In this document: positions 48,754 through 57,504 of the stretch, one piece after another | Numbering within the stretch: the first letter of the stretch is position 1 | Layout of the letters: each line of letters starts with the position of its first letter | Source of the DNA: Kitasatospora albolonga | GTDB lineage: Bacteria; Actinomycetota; Actinomycetes; Streptomycetales; Streptomycetaceae | DNA length: 64,000 nt | Direction: 5' to 3' | Assembly (NCBI GenBank): GCA_002082585.1 | Contig: CP020563.1 | Coordinates: 3,156,001 to 3,220,000, forward strand | Notes under the pieces: model-generated | Seen by the model: only the letters and a program-made list of their open reading frames with translations | Told to the model about the DNA's origin: nothing | The model's database searches: none | Made by a program: the position numbers and the translations under genes

Positions 48754-50859
48754 TCAGCGGGGCGGCAGCACGGGCCTCGCGCACAGCAGCAGCGGTGCGC
48801 CCGGAGCCGTCGCGTACAGCACCCCGGCATGGGCGGCGAGCGTCGTACGGGGGTGGGGCGGCGGGCCCGGCGTCCCCGCGTCGGCGAACGGGACCGGGCC
48901 GTCGGACGGGCCCACCGGGAGCCGGGTGCGCAGCCGGCCGTCGGCGGTGACCGCCCAGAGGCGGCAGTTCAGGGTCGTCAGGGCGACCGCGCCGCCCGCG
49001 TCCCCCAGCACGCGCCACGGCCCGTCCGGGGCGAGCGCGGAGAGGTAGTGCAAGGTGTCGTCGTGCGGGGTGACGGCGAAGAGTCCGGCGTCGCAGAGCG
49101 CGAGACCGGTCGTCCCCGGGGGCACCTGCCCCGCCTCCGTCCACTCCCCGGCCGCGTCCCCGGTCACCGGGCCCGGTACCGGGTCGCGGCGCAGCAGACG
49201 GCCGTCCTCCGTCGCCGCGTACAGCTCCAGCGGCAGGCCGCCCGCCGCCTCGCGTCCGGCGGCCAGCGCCCGTACGCCGGGGGCGAGACCAACCGGGCGC
49301 CACGGCAGGTTCTGGCCGGACACCTCCCGGCAGAGCAGCCTGCCCCGGGTGTCCGCGCCGAACAGCACGGACGCGCAGGCCGCGAGCGCGCGCACCTCGT
49401 CCGGCCCGCCCGCCGTGTCCCAGCCGTCGCCGGGGGCCGCGCCGCTCAGCCGGTCCAGGACGTTGCGGGTGATGCGGTCGGCGACCGGGTCGTCCGCGAG
49501 GACGCTCCCCCAGTTGATCGTCCCGGCGTTGAACACCGTGCCCGCGCCGAGCCGGAAGACGCCCATCGTGGCCTCCCCGCCCTGCCCGTACTCCCGCCAG
49601 TGCCGCAGGTCGGCGGTGGCCAGCACGACGAAGGAGCCCGGGGTGCCGTCCGTGCCCGTCGCCCGCGGAACGTCGCCGGTCCACTCCAGCGCGCAGGCGT
49701 CCGTCTCGTAGCCGAGGGCGCCGCGCGCGAAGGGTTCGCCGTCGGTCAGGCCGGTGCCCGCGAAGGCCCAGTGGTCCGCGAACCGGACCGTGTACGCCTC
49801 CTTCCCCATCACCGCCATGCCCTCGCCCCAGGCACCCGCGCCCCGGCGGAAGCTGAGGCCGGTCATCGTGTTCTCCGGGCGGTCGACGGGGGCGCTGGAC
49901 CACTCGACGGTGGCGCGGCGCGGGTCGGTCGCCGTCACCGGGTCCGCGACCGCGTCCCGGTAGCAGACCATGGTGCGCCCGTAGTCCTCCAACCGCATCT
50001 GCCACCAAGCGGTGTTGGCAGCGAAGAAGGCGATGTTGCCGCCGCGCCGGGCGAAGTTCTCGACACTGTCGCGCATCTCCATCGACCAGTACTCGTCATG
50101 GCCGTTCACCACCAACAAGCTGTAGTGCGAGAGGAGTTCGTCGCCCTTGTGGAGGTCGAGACCGGAGCAGAAGTCGACCGGGTAGCCCGCGCCGGGGAGC
50201 CAGCGCAGCAGCCCCTCCTCCCAGCGCTCGGGCGGCGGGCCGCCGCCCGGCGAGGCGAAGGACACCTGGGGCGCGCGGTCGGGCTGCTCGGAGTAGTACA
50301 GGCCCTGCTGCGGCTTCCCGGCGTAGGTGTAGGCCCGCCAGGTGGCGAAGGGGATGGAGAGGAGGATGCGGGAGGCGGTGCCAGGGCGGGCGGCGCGCAC
50401 GGCGAACCAGACCTCGTGTTCGGCCTCGTCGGTGGCGGGGCGGTTCTCCAGCGGTACGTCGAAGGTGGCGCGGTAGAGGGAGCTGGGCCACTCCTCGGGG
50501 ACAAGGAGGGTCCAGTCGGGGGCGTGCACCGTCGCGGTGAGGCGGGTCTGCTCGCTGACGACGTCGGTGACCCTGACCCGTACGGCCGATGCTCCGGCGC
50601 CCATCAGGTGGAAGGCCAGCGCGCCGCCCTGGACGCAGGAGGTGCGGTCGGCCCAGGCCCGGAGCGGTTCGCCCGGCGGCAGCCCTTCGGTGGCCACGAT
50701 CTGCCCGGTGGTCGCGAACCCTTCGGTGGCCGCGAACTGCCCGGTGGGCAGGTGCCCTTCGGTAGCCGCCGACTGCCCGGTGGACAACGGCCCTTGGGTG
50801 GCCGCTGTCCGTCCGGCGATCGCGGGCCCTTCGGTGGCCGTGGTGCCTTCAGCAGTCAT
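48754..50859 (-). CDS. N,N-dimethylformamidase beta-subunit-like protein, last gene of the NRPS operon
   Basis: A 701-residue protein. Residues about 60-540 resemble the large subunit of N,N-dimethylformamidase (SIPFATWRAYTYAGKPQQGL, LLVVNGHDEYWSMEMRDSVE, NIAFFAANTAWWQMRLEDYG, FNAGTINWGSVL). That known amidohydrolase uses a mononuclear iron held by two Tyr and one Glu. The last 170 residues are a repeat-rich beta domain (ALAACASVLFGADTRGRLLC, LALCDAGLFAVTPHDDTLHY), perhaps a lectin-like propeller. The first 55 residues are twelve-residue repeats around ATEG..TTGQ. The ATG overlaps the stop of the condensation-domain gene (ATGA), tying it to the NRPS operon. A hydrolytic or amide-modifying tailoring role is inferred. 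Confidence 0.75.
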   Translation of the reverse strand: MTAEGTTATEGPAIAGRTAATQGPLSTGQSAATEGHLPTGQFAATEGFATTGQIVATEGLPPGEPLRAWADRTSCVQGGALAFHLMGAGASAVRVRVTDVVSEQTRLTATVHAPDWTLLVPEEWPSSLYRATFDVPLENRPATDEAEHEVWFAVRAARPGTASRILLSIPFATWRAYTYAGKPQQGLYYSEQPDRAPQVSFASPGGGPPPERWEEGLLRWLPGAGYPVDFCSGLDLHKGDELLSHYSLLVVNGHDEYWSMEMRDSVENFARRGGNIAFFAANTAWWQMRLEDYGRTMVCYRDAVADPVTATDPRRATVEWSSAPVDRPENTMTGLSFRRGAGAWGEGMAVMGKEAYTVRFADHWAFAGTGLTDGEPFARGALGYETDACALEWTGDVPRATGTDGTPGSFVVLATADLRHWREYGQGGEATMGVFRLGAGTVFNAGTINWGSVLADDPVADRITRNVLDRLSGAAPGDGWDTAGGPDEVRALAACASVLFGADTRGRLLCREVSGQNLPWRPVGLAPGVRALAAGREAAGGLPLELYAATEDGRLLRRDPVPGPVTGDAAGEWTEAGQVPPGTTGLALCDAGLFAVTPHDDTLHYLSALAPDGPWRVLGDAGGAVALTTLNCRLWAVTADGRLRTRLPVGPSDGPVPFADAGTPGPPPHPRTTLAAHAGVLYATAPGAPLLLCARPVLPPR
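50691..50850 (-). repeat. Imperfect 36-bp tandem repeats in the dimethylformamidase-like gene
   Basis: About four to five units based on GGTGGCCGCGAACTGCCCGG (plus strand) encode an N-terminal extension of the pattern ATEG-x-TTGQ. Differences between units are mostly in the middle of each repeat. The unit length preserves the frame. Confidence 0.6.
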
Positions 50860-52313
50860 GCCCGCGCCTTTCCCGCCGTCTCCAGCAGCTCCCCCACCCC
50901 GGTCAGGAGTGGTGCCCGGCCGGACGCCGAGGCGACGACCAGCTCCTCGATGCCGTACAGGTGCGCACGGATCATCTCCGGCGGCAGGTACACCGTATCG
51001 GCGGTCAACGACACCGCGAGCGCGTCACCCTCCTCGGTGATGTGCAGACAGTAGCGGCAGGCGACCCGTTCCTGGGTGGCCGGGAAGCCGAACACCGTAC
51101 GGTCGCGCAGCTCCGCGAGTCCGGCGGCGGTGGGCGCCGGGCCGGGCGGGGCGGGGCGCTCGACCAGGCGCATGTCGTTGAAGCAGCAGTACGGGTGGAC
51201 CTCGGCCCCGGACTCCGTCCGCAGCCGCTCCCCGAGCGCGTCCCACTCCACCGGGTCGTAAACGGCGGCCCGGTAGGCGCGCAGGGCCGCGCGGTAGGCG
51301 GTGGGCAGCAGATCGGTGAAGGTCGAGGTGTCCTGAGGGGTGCCGGTGTCCAGGACGAAGAGGCCGTCCTGCGACAGCGTGGTCACCAGGTCGCGGTGGG
51401 CGGCGGAGGTGCGGTTGCCGACGATCGGCATGACCGCCGCCGTACGGTGCCCCTGTCCGGCGGCCACCAGCACCGCCGCCGCCGTCAGCAGCACCGTGGA
51501 ACCGCTGACCCGGTGGGCGGTGGCGACCGCCGCGACCGCCCTGGCCAGCGCCGGGGAGACGATCCGGCCGGTCCAGAAGCGGGGGGCGCGGGGCGCGGCG
51601 ACCGGGTCGGGGAACATCGTGGCGGGGGCCGCCCGGTACCCCGCCTCCCAGTGCGCCAGGGCCGCCGCGCCCCGCCGCCTGCCCGTCTCGCCGTGCTGCT
51701 CCCGGGCCAGGTCCAGGGGGGTGGTGGCGGGCGGGCGTCCGGCCGAGCCCCGGCGGACCAGGAGGCGCAGGTCCCGTACGAGGACCTCCGCGCCGTGGCC
51801 GTCCGCCGCCAGGTGGCAGAGGGCCAGGACGGCGTGGGTGACCCGGTCCCCGACCGCCACCAGGGCGGCCCGGACCGGCCATTCGGAGGCGTAGGCGAAG
51901 CGGGTGGCGGAGAGCCGGTCCAGGAGGGCGTGTGCCGTGCGTTCGGCCTCGGCCTCGTCCGGGGCGTGGGCGAGGGTGACCGGGAGGGTGCCGGTGGCGG
52001 CGAGGTCCTGGGACGCCTCGCCGCCGTCGGAGGACAGCTCCAGCCTTGTACGCAGGGCCTCGTGACGCTCCATCAGCGCGGCGACCGCCCGGACCGCCTC
52101 CGCCACGGTCGCGGGGCGGCCCCGGTCGGCGAGCGGGAGGACGCGGCCGATGTTGAAGTAGTGGTCGTTCGGGGCGGTACGGCGGATCGCGTGCCAGATG
52201 GCACGTTGCCCCCAGGTCAGCGGCGCCCGGCCGGTACGGTCACCGCCGAACTCCACGGCGACGGTCTCCTCACCGAAGCCCGCCCTGCCCGCTTCTACGC
52301 CCCCCTCAGCCAT
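50856..52313 (-). CDS. Stand-alone condensation-domain protein with altered HHxxxDG motif
   Basis: A 485-residue single condensation (C) domain. The start is LTWGQRAIWHAIRRTAPNDH, the catalytic region VLALCHLAADGHGAEVLVRD (near residue 160), and later SGSTVLLTAAAVLVAAGQGH and HPYCCFNDMRLVERP. The usual HHxxxDG reads CHxxxDG: the second, catalytic His and the DG are kept and the first His is Cys. It may transfer an acyl or aminoacyl group to or from the free carrier protein encoded just upstream. The ATG overlaps the carrier gene stop by eight bases. Confidence 0.82.
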   Translation of the reverse strand: MAEGGVEAGRAGFGEETVAVEFGGDRTGRAPLTWGQRAIWHAIRRTAPNDHYFNIGRVLPLADRGRPATVAEAVRAVAALMERHEALRTRLELSSDGGEASQDLAATGTLPVTLAHAPDEAEAERTAHALLDRLSATRFAYASEWPVRAALVAVGDRVTHAVLALCHLAADGHGAEVLVRDLRLLVRRGSAGRPPATTPLDLAREQHGETGRRRGAAALAHWEAGYRAAPATMFPDPVAAPRAPRFWTGRIVSPALARAVAAVATAHRVSGSTVLLTAAAVLVAAGQGHRTAAVMPIVGNRTSAAHRDLVTTLSQDGLFVLDTGTPQDTSTFTDLLPTAYRAALRAYRAAVYDPVEWDALGERLRTESGAEVHPYCCFNDMRLVERPAPPGPAPTAAGLAELRDRTVFGFPATQERVACRYCLHITEEGDALAVSLTADTVYLPPEMIRAHLYGIEELVVASASGRAPLLTGVGELLETAGKARA

Positions 52314-52590
52314 GGCCCCCGTCGCCTCCCCCCAGCTCGGCGATCTGGTCCACCAGGCCGTCGAGGTCGTCCAGGAAGCGGAACGGGCCGTCCAGGTCCA
52401 GGACGATCCCGAACTCCTCCTCCACCGTGTCGATCAGCCGGAGGAACGCCAGCGAGGTGACCCCGAGCGCGGTCAGCGAACCGCCGCCCGCCAGGATCTC
52501 GGCCTCGGTCACCTCCCCGTCGGTCGCCCCGGAGACCAGCCCCGCGACCCGGGCGCGCAGCACGGACCGGGCTTCCGTCCCGGCCGTCAC
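52306..52590 (-). CDS. Free-standing acyl/peptidyl carrier protein
   Basis: A 94-residue carrier protein: AGGGSLTALGVTSLAFLRLI carries the likely phosphopantetheine serine, in GVTSL rather than the usual GxDSL, followed by the helix III and IV pattern GIVLDLDGPFRFLDDLDGLV. It begins at a GTG overlapping the MbtH-like stop (GTGA). Probable partners are the stand-alone acyl-AMP ligase as loader and the stand-alone condensation protein. Confidence 0.85.
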   Translation of the reverse strand: MTAGTEARSVLRARVAGLVSGATDGEVTEAEILAGGGSLTALGVTSLAFLRLIDTVEEEFGIVLDLDGPFRFLDDLDGLVDQIAELGGGDGGHG

Positions 52591-52820
52591 CCGTCCACCG
52601 CCGACGAGGCGGCGGAGGTGTCCGCCGCATCCGCCAGGCGGCGGCGCAGCGAGAGCGGCCGGATGTCGGGCCACACCCGGTCCACGTGTGCCATGCACTC
52701 CTCCTCCGACCCCCGGAAGCCCTCCACACGCCAGCCGACCGGCGGGGCCGTCCGGGCGGGCCAGAGCGCGTGCTGCTCCTCGTCGTTGACGACCACCTGG
52801 TACACCGTCGCGTCACTCAT
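52587..52820 (-). CDS. MbtH-like protein
   Basis: A 77-residue MbtH homologue: YQVVVNDEEQHALWPARTAP, VGWRVEGFRGSEEECMAHVD and VWPDIRPLSLRR include the invariant NDE-QHALWP and W residues. MbtH-like proteins bind NRPS adenylation domains and are needed for their folding or activity. Its ATG overlaps the upstream NRPS stop (ATGA). Confidence 0.95.
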   Translation of the reverse strand: MSDATVYQVVVNDEEQHALWPARTAPPVGWRVEGFRGSEEECMAHVDRVWPDIRPLSLRRRLADAADTSAASSAVDG

Positions 52821-55800
52821 CGCCGCTCTTCTCTCTCTTCCGTACTGCTTGCCGCACTGCTTGCTGTCTGCTGGAGTCCGTTCACCGCGTCCGACACACC
52901 GGCGAGCGTGGGGGTGTCGAAGAAGACGTCGAGCGGGACCTCGACGCCGAGCCGTTTCCGGATACGGGCCGCGATGGCGGTGATCGTCAACGAGTGGCCG
53001 CCGAGGTCGAACAGGTCCTCGTCGGGGCCGATGTCGTCCAGCCGCAGCACCTCCTGCCAGATCTCCCGCACCACGGCGTCGACCCCGTCCTCCGCCGTGG
53101 CCCCGGGGCCCGCGTAGGCCCCGGGGGCCTCCGGCCGGACCCTCGGCGGCTCGGGCAGCCGCGCCCGGTCGACCTTGCCGTTGGGGGTCAGGGGCAGCTC
53201 GGGCAGCGGGACCCAGACCGCCGGTACCATCGCGGCGGGCAGGACGCGGGCGAGGTGCTCGCGCAGCTCCTCGGCGGCCGGGGCCTGGGCCGGGGGCGAC
53301 CCCGCCCCGACGACGTACGCCACCAGCCGGGCGCCGTCCTCGCCCGCACCTTCGCCGTCCCCGCCGTCCAGGACCACGACCGCCTGGGACACCCGGTCGT
53401 GCCCGACGAGCCGGGCCTCGATCTCCCCCAGCTCGATCCGGTGGCCGCGCAGCTTCACCTGGCTGTCGAGACGGCCCGCGAACTCCAGCCGTCCGTCCGG
53501 GAGTCGGCGCACGAGGTCGCCGGTCCGGTAGAGCCGGGAGCCGGGCGGGCCCCAGGGGTCGGGGACGAAGCGCTGGGCGGTGAGCCCGGGGCGCCCCCGG
53601 TAGCCGTGGGCCACGCCCGTACCGCCGAGGTGGAGTTCGCCGGGGATGAAGTCGGGTACGGGCGTGCCGTGTTCGTCGAGGACGTACGCCCGGGTCGCGG
53701 CCAGCGGGCGGCCGATCGTGACGGGGGTGCCGGTGGTGAGGTGGGCCAGGGTGGACCACACGGTGGTCTCGGTGGGGCCGTAGACGTTGACCAACCGTCC
53801 GCAGGCTGCGCCGAGTTCGTCCGCCAGCGGCCCCGGCAGCGCCTCGCCGCCCGCGATGGCCACCAGCCCCGGGTGGTGGAGCCCGGCGGCCAGCATCAGC
53901 CGCCAACTGCTCGGCGTGGCCTGGACATGGGTGACTTCGTGGGTGTCGATCAGCTTGACCAGGGCGGAGCCGTCGCGCTGCTGCTCCTCCGGTACGAGAA
54001 CGACGCGCGCCCCGGTCGTCAGGGGCAGCAGCAGCTCCACCGTGGAGATGTCGAAGGAGAGCGAGGTGAGCCCGAGCCACCGGTCCCCGGGGTCCGCCCC
54101 GATGTGGTCCGCCATGGTCGCCAGCAGGTTGGCCAGCGCGCGGTGCGGGATCTCCACGCCCTTGGGGCGCCCGGTGGAGCCCGAGGTGTAGATGACGTAC
54201 GCGGGGTCCCCGGCGGCCGGACCGGAGGCGCGGGAACCTCCCGGCACCGGCCCCTCCCCCGCGTCGGGGGCCAGGACGGTCAGGCCCGCCGGAAGACCCT
54301 CCGGCGCCGGGCCCTCCACCACGAGCGCCGCGAGGCCCGCGTCCGACCGTACGAACTCCAGCCGCTCGGCCGGATAGCCGGGGTCCAGGGGCACATGGGC
54401 CGCCCCGGCCGTCAGCACGCCCAGTACGGAGACCAGTTCGCCCACGGACCGGGTGACCTGCACGCCCACCAGGTCCCCGGCACCGAGCCCGGCGGCGGCC
54501 AGCCGGTCCGCGAACACCCGGACGTGAGCGTCGAGTTCGCCGTACGACAGCTCCGCGCCCTCCGCCGTCACCACCGCCACGGCGTCCGGGTCCGCCGCCA
54601 CCCGGTCCGCGAACATCGACACCACCGTGGCATCGCCCGGGCAGGCGGCCGGCAGGTCGTTGCCCGTACGCAGGGCCGCTTCCAGCTCGTCGGCCGCCAG
54701 CAGCGGCAGAGCGGCGAGCGGGGTCTCGGTGGCTCCCGGCGCGGTCAGTACGGCGTCGAGCAGCGTACGGAAGTGGCCGATGATCCGGGCGGGCGCACCG
54801 GGCTCGAAGGCATCGTCGCGGTACTGGAACGAGCCCGCCAACCCGCCCGGCCCGTCCACCAGTTGGAGGTGGGCCAGGTTGCGTACGGTGTGGGTGAAGC
54901 CGATCCAGTCGGTGTACGTGCCCGGCGCCCGCTCCTCCTCCCACCCGGTGCGGCGGCGGTAGCTGACCGAGAGCGGGGCGATGGCCGTACGGGGGGTGAG
55001 GCCGCCGACCGCCCGGCCGAGCGGGACGGACCGGTGGCCGTAGACCGCCCGGAGCTCGGAACGGACCTCCCGGGCGAAGTCCGCGAAGGGGCGGTCCGGG
55101 TCCGGGTGGCTGAAGAGCGGCAGCTCGTTGACGTACAGCCCGATGCGTTCGGGGCCGCCGGGGAGCCGGGTCGACAGTTCGAGGGCGGTGGCGGGCGCCT
55201 GGTTGCCGTAACGGAAGAGGAGCGTGTGCCAGAGGGCGACGAGGAGCTCGAACCGGGTGGTGCCGAGGGCCTCGGCGGTGTCGGTGAGGCGGGCGTCCAG
55301 CGCGGGCCCGAGGGTGAAGGGGTGGGCGGCGCCGGGCGCGGGGGCGGTGGTGTCCCGTACGGAGGCGGACAGGCCCGGGAGGAGGGGGGCCGCCGGGTCG
55401 TGCCAGCGCTCCGCCCAGAACTCCCGTGCCCGGGAAACTTCTTGGGCGTCCGGCTCGGCGGTGCCGACCGGCGTGGTCGCGGGCCCGGGGTGGGTGTCGA
55501 CGCCGAGGAGCAGCGCGAGCAGCACGTCCTTCGAGGTGCCGTCGAAGACCAGGTGGTGGACGACGACATGCAGCACCTGGGGCCCGTCCCCGGCCGTCAC
55601 CAGCGCGAACCGTACGAGCGGGCCGCCGGTCAGGTCGAACGGCCGGGTGCTCTCCTCCGCGAGCAGGGCGTCCACCTCGTCCGGGGCGCAGAACAGCCTG
55701 CGCAGTACGGGGGCGGGGCCGGTCGCCGGGGCGAGCGCGGGCCCGTCCGGGTCGATCCGGGAGCAGAGCACCGGCTGCCGGGCGAGGACGCGGGCGCACC

Positions 55801-55957
55801 GGGCGTCGAGCACCTCCGGTCCGGGCGGGGTGGTGAACCGGACGGTGAGCGCGAGGTGGTGGGCGGCACCGGGGGTGAGGACCTGTTCGGTGACCCACAT
55901 GCCGTGCTGGGCCGGGGTGAGCGGGAGGGAGGGGCGGGAGGGAAGGGGTGTGGTCAT
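52817..55957 (-). CDS. Nonribosomal peptide synthetase module, C-A-PCP
   Basis: A 1046-residue module. The condensation domain (residues about 8-430) has an intact HHLVFDGTS near residue 134. The adenylation domain (about 440-930) shows [34 protein letters not shown] and [20 protein letters not shown]. The carrier is [20 protein letters not shown] near residue 985, and there is no thioesterase. Hand alignment to GrsA gives the pocket code D-I-V-Q-I-G-V-V-W-K, closest in my memory to glycine codes (DILQLGLxWK); this is tentative. The ATG at 55957 overlaps the ligase stop, and the stop overlaps the MbtH-like start. Confidence 0.92.
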   Translation of the reverse strand: MTTPLPSRPSLPLTPAQHGMWVTEQVLTPGAAHHLALTVRFTTPPGPEVLDARCARVLARQPVLCSRIDPDGPALAPATGPAPVLRRLFCAPDEVDALLAEESTRPFDLTGGPLVRFALVTAGDGPQVLHVVVHHLVFDGTSKDVLLALLLGVDTHPGPATTPVGTAEPDAQEVSRAREFWAERWHDPAAPLLPGLSASVRDTTAPAPGAAHPFTLGPALDARLTDTAEALGTTRFELLVALWHTLLFRYGNQAPATALELSTRLPGGPERIGLYVNELPLFSHPDPDRPFADFAREVRSELRAVYGHRSVPLGRAVGGLTPRTAIAPLSVSYRRRTGWEEERAPGTYTDWIGFTHTVRNLAHLQLVDGPGGLAGSFQYRDDAFEPGAPARIIGHFRTLLDAVLTAPGATETPLAALPLLAADELEAALRTGNDLPAACPGDATVVSMFADRVAADPDAVAVVTAEGAELSYGELDAHVRVFADRLAAAGLGAGDLVGVQVTRSVGELVSVLGVLTAGAAHVPLDPGYPAERLEFVRSDAGLAALVVEGPAPEGLPAGLTVLAPDAGEGPVPGGSRASGPAAGDPAYVIYTSGSTGRPKGVEIPHRALANLLATMADHIGADPGDRWLGLTSLSFDISTVELLLPLTTGARVVLVPEEQQRDGSALVKLIDTHEVTHVQATPSSWRLMLAAGLHHPGLVAIAGGEALPGPLADELGAACGRLVNVYGPTETTVWSTLAHLTTGTPVTIGRPLAATRAYVLDEHGTPVPDFIPGELHLGGTGVAHGYRGRPGLTAQRFVPDPWGPPGSRLYRTGDLVRRLPDGRLEFAGRLDSQVKLRGHRIELGEIEARLVGHDRVSQAVVVLDGGDGEGAGEDGARLVAYVVGAGSPPAQAPAAEELREHLARVLPAAMVPAVWVPLPELPLTPNGKVDRARLPEPPRVRPEAPGAYAGPGATAEDGVDAVVREIWQEVLRLDDIGPDEDLFDLGGHSLTITAIAARIRKRLGVEVPLDVFFDTPTLAGVSDAVNGLQQTASSAASSTEEREERR

Positions 55958-57504
55958 CGCGGGGCCTCGTCGTCCAGGAGCAGGCGCAGCTCGCGCTTGA
56001 GGATCTTGCCGCCCTCGTTGCGCGGCAGGGTGGGGCGGAACAGCAGGCGGGCGGGGAGTTCGTGGGCGGCCAGCCGGTCGAGCAGGAAGGTCCGCAGCGC
56101 GGGTACGGTCAGCTCGCCGCGCACCACGACCGCGGCGGCGACGACCGACCCCAGCACAGGGTGCGGGATGCCGAACGCGGCGGCGTCCACCACCTGGGGA
56201 TGGGCGTGCAGCGCGTCCTCCACCTGAAGCGTGGAGACCTTGTACGCACCGGACTTGACCACGTCCCGCTCCCGGTCGAGCAGGTGCAGATACCCCTCCT
56301 CGTCCAGCATCCCGAGGTCCCCCATCCGCACCCACCGGCCCTGGAAAACCCCGCCACCGGCGTCCGCCGCCTCCCCGGCCGGGCCGAGGTAGGCGCGCGG
56401 GGCGGCCGGGGAGCGGAGCCAGACCTCTCCGGCCTCGCCGGGCGGCAGCGGGGTGCCGTCGGCGGTGGTGATGCGCAGGTCGCTCAGGGAGGCGGGGCGG
56501 CCCGGGGAGTCGGGGCGGTCGGGGTCGAAGAGCAGGGTGACCTGGGCGGGGGCGGCCTCGGTGGAGGTGTAGTAGTTGACGATCTGGGCGCGGTCGAAGG
56601 CGCGGGCCAGGCCGAGCGCGACCGGCTGCGGCAGGGCGGCGGCGGTCGAGCCGACGAGCCGGACGCTGTCGGTGGCGTACCGGCGGGCGGAGCCGGAGTT
56701 CAGCAGCTCGATGGCCATGGACGGGACGAGGAAGACGCTGCCGACCGCGTACTCCTCGACGAGCCGGGCGAACCGTCCCGGGGTGAACTGCGGTGCGGCC
56801 ACGGCGGTGGCGGCCGAGTCGAGCGCGTTGACCAGCATGGTCTGCCCGGCGTTGGTGCCGACGGGGAAGGCATGCAGGAAGTGGCGGGAGTGGCGCAGCG
56901 GGCGGCGGCGCTCGTCGAGCGTGCAGCCGTGCGCCAGGTTGGCGTGGGTGGCGGTGACGCCCTTGGGGGTGCCGGTGGTGCCGGAGGTGTAGAGGATCTG
57001 GGCGGTGGCGGTGGGGTCCGGGGCGCGCGGCACCGCCGTACGGGCCGCGCCCTCCGCCTCGACCTCCTCCTCCGTGGCCGCCCACACCCCGTCCGGCAGT
57101 ACTCCGGGCGGCAGCGGTGCGCCGCCGGCCGGGTGGAGGACGCCCGACGCCCCGCTGTCGGCGAGGACATGGGCGGCGACGGCGGGGGCCTGCCGGTCCG
57201 AGAGCGGTACAGCCACCAGCCCGGCGCGCAGGACACCGCAGTACGCGACGGCGTACGCGGTCCAGTCCCCGCTGCCGTACCGGAGCACGATCCGCGCCCC
57301 CGGCTCCAGCCCCCGGGCCAGCAGCCCGGCGGCCAGGGCCATGGCCCGTCCGTACCAGGCGCCGAAGGTCAGCGTGTGCGGCCCGCAGATCAGCGCGGCA
57401 CGCTCCGGTTCGGCGCCCGCGCGGTGGGCGAGCAGGGCGGGCAGGGTGCCGGGCCCGCCGATACGGACGGGGGGCGCCGGGGAGCGGTGGGGGGCGGTGG
57501 TCAT
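55954..57504 (-). CDS. Stand-alone AMP-dependent acyl ligase (ANL superfamily)
   Basis: A 516-residue adenylate-forming enzyme without a carrier domain. The ATP loop is [20 protein letters not shown] near residue 168. [40 protein letters not shown] and the C-terminal [16 protein letters not shown] lysine motif are all present. It more closely resembles acyl-CoA/acyl-ACP ligases than amino acid adenylation domains and could activate a fatty or other carboxylic acid and load it on the free carrier protein. It is ATGA-coupled on both sides within the NRPS operon. Confidence 0.88.
   Translation of the reverse strand: MTTAPHRSPAPPVRIGGPGTLPALLAHRAGAEPERAALICGPHTLTFGAWYGRAMALAAGLLARGLEPGARIVLRYGSGDWTAYAVAYCGVLRAGLVAVPLSDRQAPAVAAHVLADSGASGVLHPAGGAPLPPGVLPDGVWAATEEEVEAEGAARTAVPRAPDPTATAQILYTSGTTGTPKGVTATHANLAHGCTLDERRRPLRHSRHFLHAFPVGTNAGQTMLVNALDSAATAVAAPQFTPGRFARLVEEYAVGSVFLVPSMAIELLNSGSARRYATDSVRLVGSTAAALPQPVALGLARAFDRAQIVNYYTSTEAAPAQVTLLFDPDRPDSPGRPASLSDLRITTADGTPLPPGEAGEVWLRSPAAPRAYLGPAGEAADAGGGVFQGRWVRMGDLGMLDEEGYLHLLDRERDVVKSGAYKVSTLQVEDALHAHPQVVDAAAFGIPHPVLGSVVAAAVVVRGELTVPALRTFLLDRLAAHELPARLLFRPTLPRNEGGKILKRELRLLLDDEAPR

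Noticed and set aside
47623..51054. An 1143-codon plus-strand frame opposite the TetR and dimethylformamidase-like genes
   Set aside because: It has no domain motif and is antisense to well-supported genes.
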